64,000 bases of DNA from contig JAILWY010000028.1 in NCBI GenBank assembly GCA_022113835.1, positions 1,054,001-1,118,000 of the forward strand, in the 5' to 3' direction. Shown piece after piece: positions 56,501-64,000 of the stretch; position 1 is the stretch's first letter, and the number at the start of each line of letters is the position of its first letter. The DNA is from Atopsyche davidsoni. Lineage: Eukaryota; Arthropoda; Insecta; Trichoptera; Hydrobiosidae. Below the pieces are notes generated by a model, which searched no databases, was not told the origin of the DNA, and saw nothing but the letters and a program-made list of their open reading frames with translations. A program made the position numbers and the translations under genes.

Positions 56501-59323
56501 AATCGCGTATCAGCAGTCACAAAGTACAGGCAACTCACAACGCTGCACATTCCAATGGATGTTGCGGAGGCACGCACAAAAACCCCTATATAAGTCGACC
56601 CTCAGTCATCTCTTTAGCACTCCTCTGGTACCTTTTGACGTGGTAACTCTGTATTACTAATTGTAGTTCCTAATAAAGAACATAGCAAATTCTTTCGCCG
56701 CCTTCTGATTACTACCTTACGAAATATTGAAGAAGTTGGTGCCACCTCAACCATTCCGGCAAACCTGACACCATCTACTCTACACATTAATCTATCAGGC
56801 GAAACCATCAATGCTCACATCTCTTTCAATTTTTTTATTTACTTACAATCTCTAATCTTTATTTTGAATGTTTCGATCGATTGTGTGACTTCTTCGATAA
56901 TTCGCTAACTAGCTTGAGAGTATATAAAGTAGTAATTCAACGGCCATACAGCAATACTATCAGCCGACAGCTTGTCCGCAGCTATTTGCAAGCCAAAACT
57001 AGATGATGAATGCTAGAATTCATAATAAATACCTTAAGTCTATAAATAAATAGGCATTATGGTAAAAATACATACTATACTAGCATAGTTCATTCTAATG
57101 TAGCATAATATATATACAGTGTCTGTAAAGCGAATAGTAGCATGGGGCTGTCGGGGGCTCAGTGAAGGGGTCGCCGAAGGCTCTCGACCCCCAATCATTG
57201 GAAACGTTTGATTTATTCAAGAAATAACGCACTTGACTATTTACTCGTGAGCATTAGTATTTAATGAATGTTATCTAGTCGACTTGAATATATATCTATA
57301 TAATAAATGATCATGCTAAAAATCTTTCTAATCTATTGTATTTAAAACCCTAGTAATGTGTGGGTATGATATGTCGGATTGAGAAAGCGTAACTAAATGC
57401 GAGACTACGAGCCTGTCCTCTGAACTGAAACTAGTCTCAGCTGTGCGAGAAGCTCTTGCAGTCAGCTGCCGAGCTCCGGGCCTCTCCGGAATGAAAGTCT
57501 TCTTCCTAATATAGTCAACGTTTTAGACAGGAGGTACTTGGTGGAATTTAATATTGATATTTTAAAATATAAATCATTTTTGTGATTTTTCCACGTTATG
57601 TTTTTGCTTGCGACCGATTTCGCCAACCTGTCTCGTTAGCATTTTCAAAAAAATATTTGTAGTTTGAAAAATACCAACGAGATAGGCTGACGAAACCGGT
57701 CGCTAATGAAAACAAAACGTTAGCAATATTTTACCTCAAACGAATCATCTATTTTGTAACGTATAAAATATTTTTGAACAATACTTTCTAAGAGTGCTTA
57801 GAAATCAGAGGCTCTCACCGTTCTCCTCCCCTCCGAGCCCCTGAGCCTCGAGCTGGACGGGGGCGGAGGTGGGCTGCCGAACTGTAGCCACTGAAAAGAA
57901 AACAATTAAATGTTGCATATTCCATGAAAAATGTCCGTCAATACTCTGGAATCAAAGTGATTCGCAAGGGCGTGGGTTACAGCCGGAGCTCCCGGCTCTC
58001 CCGTGCGGGCTCCCGACTTCCGACTCCCAACTCGTATCGTATATAATTTATGGCTTTACATAATTAAATGCATACACACCGGTGGGTCCATACTCTTCTT
58101 TCTTACGATGGACGTGGCAGAGGGGGCTGTTGGGCGGGACCGGCGGCTCCACTGGGGCAGGTAGAAAAACAAACACTCGGTTCAAATTATCCGGCATACA
58201 CTTATAACTTGCAACTACATTTATAATGTCGTATTTACTGATAACTGAATCACGAATGATTTATTAATTATTTTATAATACTGTTGGATGTCTTAATATA
58301 AACAATGCTGGTATAAAGCATTCATCACAGAGAGAATTGCGGAGTCCTTGGTGCAGGCGCCCCTGGAGCTGCAGCCTCCCGGGGCGCTCCCTAATGTACC
58401 GCCCTTTCCAAATCAACCAAAGTCGGCAGTTTGCTTACTTATTACAACCGTTGAAGCTTTAGATTTCATTCTAATATTATGTATAATTATTTTATTTTGA
58501 TTCAAACGCCGCCCCGAAATTTGAGCCGACCGGGGCGGACAGCCTTTGTCGCGCCTTCCCTCTGGGTACACCCCCTATTTTTGCTGTTTTGTTGCTTTGT
58601 TGTTGTTAGGAAAAAATACAAACGATGAAATTGAATAAAAATCCATTGAATGATATATATATAACTGTAAATATTCACTACTCGTCAAAATACAGCGGCC
58701 GTGTCGAGGGGGCGCGGGGCTTAGTGAGTTAGTCTCGGGCCGGCCCAGTTATTCCGGTCCGCCTGTCTGCTGCTCCGCGGGGCTCACTGGGGTCGGGGTG
58801 GGAGTGAATTCAATTACTTTCAGTGATATGTGTTCGTCGAAATATTGATCATTTATCACAAATAGCGAAGCTACAGCTTGCAAGTCCAACGGATATTTAG
58901 GCAGGCAGAGCGAAATCCAATTATTAAAATTTGCCCTCGTTTAATTTGTATCAGCGTGAAAATCCGAATGCTATTTGACTTTTAAAAATCAGTATCGCGA
59001 AAGATATTCCGTAATACTTGGTAAAATTGCTTTAAAAATTATATATTCTCTGGTTGTTGGTCCTGAAACTCTGCCATGTTAAAAACGTCGAAACCTGAAT
59101 GGGAGACACCTGGACTCAGGGGCGGCGCGGGCGGGCAGGCTGCGAGCAATGGCGCACAGCCGCTTGTTTCAAGATAAAAAATAATTCATAACTTAGTTCT
59201 CTTAATTTCGTAAACGAGTTTAAAGGAGTCCATAGAGCGCCGTGTGCTCTCCCACTCCCATCTTGGGTACTCACTTATCTCCTCGCCTGGGTACTTGTCC
59301 ATGAACTGTTCCATGCCTTCCAT
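53595..59323 (-). CDS. Novel small gene Y: Pro-rich N-terminus, Cys-containing exon with hydrophobic tail
   Basis: Four exons on the minus strand join in frame. a 59,275-59,323: MEGMEQFMDKYPGEEI, acceptor TTTTTGCAG, donor A/GTGAGT. b 58,080-58,151: EPPVPPNSPLCHVHRKKEYG, acceptor CTGCCCCAG, donor G/GTGTGT. c 57,819-57,890: VRQPTSAPVQLEAQGLGGEE, acceptor CTTTTCAG, donor G/GTGAGA. d 53,595-53,758: ACGNVSCINGGQKHVCQEEE, then SCARCCGWVSFFSLFCPCML and stop TGA, acceptor CCCCTCAG. Sum 357 nt, or 118 residues plus stop if the first codon of exon a is the start; otherwise 5' exons are missing (one candidate at 61,375-61,481). The tail could be a membrane anchor. The second Cys block and PCM..Y recall Sprouty/SPRED C-termini, without proof. 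Intron c-d contains a piggyBac and an LTR-like insertion. Confidence 0.55.
53858..56291 (-). mobile_element. Near full-length piggyBac element
   Basis: TTAA at 53,858-53,861 and 56,288-56,291. Termini CACTAAACGTACC and GGTAGGTTTAGTG, the right one with two extra T before TTAA. Subterminal palindromes CCGGTCAAATGACCGG and CCGGTCAATTGACCGG, and a second CCGGTCAATAGACCGG at ~56,073. The empty site is visible in X at 23,946-23,956 (GACGCCTTTATGACGAG). Confidence 0.92.
54009..55726 (-). pseudogene. piggyBac transposase pseudogene
   Basis: Start MSKQSRQYKFLKDISNIDDE at 55,726, then an acidic N-terminus. The DDE region runs as overlapping pieces: GTDWSLPQDKLDAFIAILYA and FWN-type blocks (55,055-55,363), LTKVRCRFTQYMPTNKPDKF (54,840-55,058), TVTTDNFFTSKSLA with a catalytic Asp (54,637-54,840), then SVGMTDQMARKY with the last catalytic Asp (54,229-54,477). 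The C-terminal Cys-rich domain CQIGYCNENKTIKICSKCQK is at 54,009-54,335. At least four frame changes separate the pieces; the length is otherwise normal (~570 codons). Confidence 0.88.
56367..56803 (+). mobile_element. LTR-like insertion (possible solo LTR)
   Basis: Absent from X, where the flanks join (GAGCCCATCAATGCTCACAT at ~24,021). The insert starts TTGTGGCGATGTCAATCACC and ends near GGCGAAACCA. It has a TATA-like CCCCTATATAAG (about 56,582) and AATAAA (about 56,671) spaced like promoter and poly(A) signal of an LTR. The target duplication is not clean. Confidence 0.55.
57530..57790. repeat. Foldback repeat, full inverted copy (Y)
   Basis: Nearly identical to 24,675-24,930 and at the equivalent place of Y, so it was inserted before the X/Y duplication. 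Confidence 0.8.
58660..59270. other. Intron or spacer of gene Y
   Basis: GC-rich patches at 58,700-58,800 and 59,120-59,160; no exon supported. Confidence 0.4.
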
Positions 59324-59329
59324 CTGCAA

Positions 59330-60257
59330 AAATCAGAGAATATAATGGATATATTATCAAAAGACAAACGGCAGTAAAAAAATATAATAATTACTTGATA
59401 TCTAAATTTAAAAAAATACTATTATAAACAAAATCAGACTTTTTGTTATTAACTTAGACAATGATAAACTCTTCAAAGGCACTGTCGTCCTGACGGGATC
59501 AATGACCTATGCACTATTATGGCATTTGTAAAAGTTTTTGAGTATTAAATGTTTTTGACAGAAATGGGAATGCACAAGCGCTCACTCCCAAACTCGATTT
59601 CGTAATATCCGCTCCGAGAAAGACGCGCGAGAGGCCCTGCTGCCCCCTCGATATCTGCGTTACGATACATCTATTATTGCACATTGATCAAAAGCTAATG
59701 TCCACCTCCACTCCACCGTTGCTCGTAGCAAGCATTTTCCTCAAAAAGAGCGTCACATTATTGCGACGCAGAATGTGACGTTCATTCCAGGTAAAAAGAT
59801 TTCCATGTCAAAGGTTATTTTTGGAAAGGTCACGTTTCAAAAAAATAGAGCAAAAATAATAAATTGGATATTGCGGAGCACCGTCGAGTGAGAAATAAAA
59901 ACGAAATAAAAATTTACCTCGATCTTTGTAAAAAAAAAAAAAAAAGCTCTCGCCAGCCTAAGTCCGCATCATTCAACCACGTGCGTCAATTTTTGTATGC
60001 AATATATTTTTCTCGTGTATCAACTCAGTACTTATATGATGATTCAAATTCTCACTCAGCTACAGCGGTGCAATAATCCACACTAACACATTGCAAAAAA
60101 CAGAAAGTTTTTTTTTAATTCCTGAAAACAAGTGTCTTTTAATTAAAAGCAAACTGCGATGAGCTTCTATCGATATTTATTAATTTCTATATGAACAACA
60201 AATACATCCAAATAGCTACACAATACGAAAACAATTTCCATACTGAAAGTTCCACTT
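59330..60257. other. Spacer upstream of gene Y exon a
   Basis: Shares CTCCACCGTTGCTCGTAGCA-type sequence (59,722 onward) with 37,410-37,480. No gene recognised. Confidence 0.4.
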
Positions 60258-61060
60258 TTCTGCCGACCACCCGACCACCCGACCCAGGACCACCCGACCA
60301 CCCGACCACCCGACCACCCGACCCAGGACCACCCGACCACCCGACCACCCGACCACCCGACCCAGGACCACCCGACCACCCGACCACCCGACCCAGGACC
60401 ACCCGACCACCCGACCACCCGACCACCCGACCACCCGACCCAGGACCACCCGACCACCCGACCACCCGACCCAGGACCACCCGACCACCCGACCACCCGA
60501 CCACCCGACCACCCGACCACCCGACCACCCGACCACCCGACCCAGGACCACCCGACCACCCGACCACCCGACCACCCGACCCAGGACCACCCGACCACCC
60601 GACCACCCGACCCAGGACCACCCGACCACCCGACCACCCGACCACCCGACCACCCGACCACCCGACCCAGGACCACCCGACCACCCGACCACCCGACCAC
60701 CCGACCACCCGACCACCCGACCACCCGACCCAGGACCACCCGACCACCCGACCACCCGACCCAGGACCACCCGACCACCCGACCACCCGACCACCCGACC
60801 ACCCGACCACCCGACCACCCGACCCAGGACCACCCGACCACCCGACCACCCGACCACCCGACCACCCGACCACCCGACCACCCGACCACCCGACCCAGGA
60901 CCACCCGACCACCCGACCACCCGACCACCCGACCACCCGACCCAGGACCACCCGACCACCCGACCACCCGACCCAGGACCACCCGACCACCCGACCACCC
61001 GACCACCCGACCACCTGACCACCCGACCACCCGACCACCCGACCTCCCGACCACCACAAT
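60258..61060. repeat. ACCACCCG minisatellite, about 800 bp
   Basis: An 8-bp unit CCCGACCA, broken at intervals by a 15-bp variant CCCGACCCAGGACCA. Open on both strands in several frames (for example repeated GRVVGWSG on minus), which is a composition effect. The 15-bp variants occur singly, separated by 2-8 plain units. Confidence 0.95.
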
Positions 61061-61374
61061 AAAAAATCTCGGATAATAAGTGTGGAATGATACCAAATCG
61101 AAAAGGTTTCCAATACTTTTGACAGAATGGACTTGTTGGAATTCAATATTTATATTTATTATTCAAATTAATGATGAAAGATATGATTTTCCACATATTT
61201 ATTTGTATTTTTCAAATCCTCCTCGATGCAACTTTTTATAGTTACAGTTTCCCGAAAGAAATGGATAGAATATAGCCGCAGCAGAAAATCTAGTGAGATA
61301 TTCAGTAACAGATAAAAAAACTAAAGAAAAAACCTAGTCGCCAAGCTCCACGTAAGATACATTAATATTCTTAC

Positions 61375-61481
61375 CTCTGGCTGAGGAGCTGCAGGGAACA
61401 TGGAACCTGGAACCTGGAACCTGGAAACTGGAACACGGAACTTTCACTACAGAACTGGCTGCGCCGAGCTCTGCGCTGCAA
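61375..61481 (-). CDS. Candidate exon upstream of gene Y (coding or 5' UTR)
   Basis: A 107-bp stretch with acceptor GTGTGCAG and a consensus donor GAG/GTAAGAAT. One frame is open: CSAELGAASSVVKVPCSSFQ, then VPGSRFHVPCSSSAR, phase 2 in, phase 1 out. It contains a four-fold GGAACCT-type repeat. Its phase does not join exon a as drawn, so it may be a 5' UTR exon. Confidence 0.3.
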
Positions 61482-61484
61482 CTG

Positions 61485-62195
61485 CACACAGGCCGCGGCG
61501 GGGGAGTTGAAGGGTAGTTAGTTATCACTATAGGGTGCATTTGCGCTACATATTCCATTAATATTATATTTAATTTAATAAGATTTTGAGACAATCGACG
61601 CTCATTTGAATGCGATTCTTCTTATCATTTGAATACACTAAGGGATAAAAAGTTTAAGCCAAAGGTATAATTGTATTTTTTTAAATTTGATCTGTAAATA
61701 TACTACACAAAAATTGACCATCGCGCAAGGGACCGAGTAGACATATAACAATTAACTTCAATAACTTCAATCGTTGACAATGCCGACGGTGCTGTTATTC
61801 ATAACTGAAGTGAGTGTAATTTCAGTTGGGGCTTAAATATATCTTTTACCCTTCTCTCTATCGAGGAAACGATGCTTATTGAATATTGTTAGATAGGAAT
61901 AAATAAAACGTGAGTACTTTAAAAAGCTTGGGCCGCGACCGGGGGAGGAAATGCAGGCCAGCCTCCCACCCTGTAGTTTCCCGGGCGCCACCCTATTGCA
62001 CATCATGCGCTCGGGTGTAGTAGAATTGCATTATTTGCATCATGGATGTTCATGGGGAAACGACAACTCTCTGGATTGGTACTGTTAATTTTTAATGTTA
62101 GCCAATAAGAATTTACTTGAAATCAAACTTTTTATTTACAAAAAGCTACTCAAGTTTTGAAGGCATCGAGGGCTCATGAATTTCTATGAACATGT
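61485..62195. other. Spacer, no gene recognised
   Basis: No supported ORF, exon or named repeat. Confidence 0.4.
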
Positions 62196-62197
62196 GC

Positions 62198-62203
62198 ATC
62201 TAA

Positions 62204-62272
<69 letters not shown>
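62198..62272. repeat. (TA)n microsatellite
   Basis: About 75 bp of TA. Confidence 0.95.
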
Positions 62273-62275
<3 letters not shown>

Positions 62276-62322
62276 ATTATATTCCACAACTAACTAAACA
62301 TGTGGAAAATTTTCAAAAGTAT

Positions 62323-62516
62323 AGCAGCCCCACCTGCAGCAGCCCCTCGCTGGAGCAGCCCCACCTGCAGCAGCCCCTCGCTGGAGCAGCCCCACCTGCA
62401 GCAGCTTCTCCCTGCAGCAGCCCCTCGCTGGAGCAGCCCCACCTGCAGCAGCCCCTCCCTGCAGCAGCCCCTCGCTGGAGCACCCCCACCTGCAGCAGCC
62501 CCTCCCTGCAGCACAG
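62323..62516. repeat. 31-bp GC-rich minisatellite
   Basis: Units built of AGCAGCCCCACCTGC and AGCAGCCCCTCGCTGG, with TTCTCCCTGC and CTCCCTGC variants. Long ORFs on both strands are by-products. Confidence 0.9.
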
Positions 62517-62814
62517 GCCGCCTGTACTCGAGTACTCTGGTGCGGGGTGGGCTCCAATGTGCCCGCGGACACATCTCGCGAAGGGGATTTTACAATTATC
62601 ACGGAATAGATTGGATTCTTGAAAATCGATGTGACTTTATATCGATGTGAATTCTCAGTATTTTCAGATTGCCAACTACGCGTGGAGTGCCCCTGTCTCC
62701 AAACCCAGTGCCATGCAGTCCGCGACTCTCTCTTCCCGAGAGTGTTACATTCATATTATAAATAAAATACTTTAGCAAAATACTTTCATGTTTGCATTGT
62801 CAAACTCAGTTTGA

Positions 62815-63025
62815 TAATGTTGGCGAAATCGGTCTCCAATAAAAATTTACATGCGGATAAATGACTCAAGTATTTTAATATTTTTCAATAGAATACTTCC
62901 CTCGAGTATTTTATTAAAAAATTCCACCAAGTACTCTCTGTCAAAAATATTAAATCTCAAATATTTTATTTAAAATGAAACTCCACCTAATACTCTTTGT
63001 CAAAAATATTGATCACTCAAATAGT
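62815..63025 (+). repeat. Foldback repeat arm with partial tandem end
   Basis: GTTGGCGAAATCGGTCTCCA starts the arm. The end block TACTCTCTGTCAAAAATATT occurs twice (about 62,930 and 62,990), so the outer part of the arm is tandemly duplicated. Confidence 0.65.
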
Positions 63026-63029
63026 GTTT

Positions 63030-64000
63030 CATAAGTGTGTGTATTTTCACAAATATGGATGAGACGTGTTGTAGTGGAATTCACAATATATTATAAAATT
63101 TGTAAAATTCAATATTTATTTGGGGAGATGGTTGGGTGTAGAACTTCAGTAACACCTTTCTTTTGAGAAGCGCTGACTTGCTGGATGGACCGTTCGGCGA
63201 GTCGCTCGAGTTTTTCCGACCTCGATGTTTATTTATTGGACGTGTTATTTTTCCCATTTCTCATTTGCCTGAAAATTGCGCTATTTCCTATTGAGCGTTG
63301 TGCGATCAACACGGCGTCCCCTTTTCCTGGCATTAATCACCATAAGGGGAGGTCACATTTCTGATGATTGCTTTTTAGTGCCCGTAGTACGGCAACACTG
63401 GCTGCGTTTTATTTATAACGTCATATTTACTGTCTATCATACATTACGACATTTAACAAAAATCATACTAAACATTTAAATTTAAAAAAGAAAAAATAAA
63501 TATTCAAGCTTGCGACATTTAAGGACCTCTTTTGAAATCTTTTGAGGCCATTATCATTTGTTAATGTAAACTAATGTGATGTAACACATAAACATGCCAA
63601 CGTGGAAAGGTTGGTGAAACCTGTCACCAACAAAATTAAACACGTGACGACAAAAGCGTCATGTGGGTATTCCTGTAAAAAGGACATTATTATTTTCAAA
63701 GTTCCTATTATTATATTATTTCGTTTGTTTTGAGTTCTAACTTTACTTTGGGTTACTATGTTATGTTTCCAACGATCCAAGTGGCGGCTATTAGTAGTGG
63801 TGTTATTACGAGTATTATATATCATTTAATTACGATAATATTATTATAATGGTTCGACCACATTTTTTACAGTTTTTGTTTTTTTTTATTTAAATATTAT
63901 TATTTGATATATTTTTTATTGGTGTTGGATAAATTTGCATTCATCGTGGATTTTACCGAAAAATTATTTATTTTCGACAATTCGTAAGGCAACTGATTTT
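63030..64000. other. Spacer with a last foldback core
   Basis: AAGGTTGGTGAAACCTGTCA at 63,608 is a diverged core. No gene recognised to the end of the window. Confidence 0.4.

Larger units (their letters stand above)
53245..58640. repeat. Segmental duplication Y (paralogue of X)
   Basis: Collinear with 20,532-25,9xx in the same orientation. It carries unexpanded exon d, a piggyBac (53,858-56,291), an LTR-like insertion (56,367-56,803), the foldback, and exons c and b. Similarity ends near 58,640, just after TGAAATTGAATAAAAATCCA. Confidence 0.85.

Noticed and set aside
60167..61146. Long ORFs rich in GRVVGWSGG or TTRPPDHP
   Set aside because: By-products of the 8-bp minisatellite with no start context, splice sites or family resemblance.
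62176..62650. Ala/Pro/Cys-rich ORFs
   Set aside because: By-products of the 31-bp minisatellite and the TA tract.

Overview
The window looks like a piece of an insect (at least arthropod) nuclear genome. Exons are GC-rich and sit in AT-rich introns and spacers. There are GT-AG introns, a multi-exon UDP-glycosyltransferase, a nuclear copy of mitochondrial ND4/ND5 that reads best with the invertebrate mitochondrial code (AGA/AGG = Ser, TGA = Trp), and many decayed transposons (Helitron, Tc1/mariner, pogo/Tigger, piggyBac, hAT, Penelope, non-LTR, LTR-like). I cannot name the species.

Layout. 1-5 kb: half-copies of a dispersed foldback repeat, TA microsatellites and two Helitron pieces. 5.3-9.6 kb: one apparently complete eight-exon UGT gene (+ strand, 517 codons) with a DD41D-type mariner in intron 1, itself split by an LTR-like insertion. 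10-11.4 kb: a decayed Tigger element. 12.2-15.2 kb: a tandem second UGT copy, now a pseudogene (start codon lost, exons missing, a poly(A)-tailed insertion with a 12-bp target duplication in exon 5, an exon 6/exon 8 fusion). 15.8-16.8 kb: a long TA-rich microsatellite. 18-26.2 kb: segmental duplications A and X with a pair of inverted minisatellite arrays. 27.8-29.3 kb: the mitochondrial insertion. 30-31.5 kb: a Penelope-like fragment and a 1-kb duplicated block. 33.3-34.3 kb: small minus-strand gene 'Z'. 39-50 kb: hAT and piggyBac remnants, and a piggyBac derivative nested in a TA-flanked inverted-repeat element. 53.2-58.6 kb: segment Y, the paralogue of X, carrying minus-strand gene 'Y' and a nearly full-length piggyBac. 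60-62.5 kb: two GC-rich minisatellites.

The most unusual item is a small minus-strand gene family seen in four places (A, X, Y, Z). Short exons with good splice sites and matching phase (mostly phase 1) join into a proline-rich N-terminal part followed by a Cys-containing 3' exon with a hydrophobic tail. I do not recognise the family. In X the acidic tract of the last exon has grown from about six codons (in Y) to more than one hundred, and was copied in inverted orientation.

X and Y are in the same orientation, so each shows the empty site for transposons in the other. X dates the Tigger and the expanded arrays; Y dates the piggyBac and an LTR-like insertion. All calls come from reading the sequence; no database search was run.
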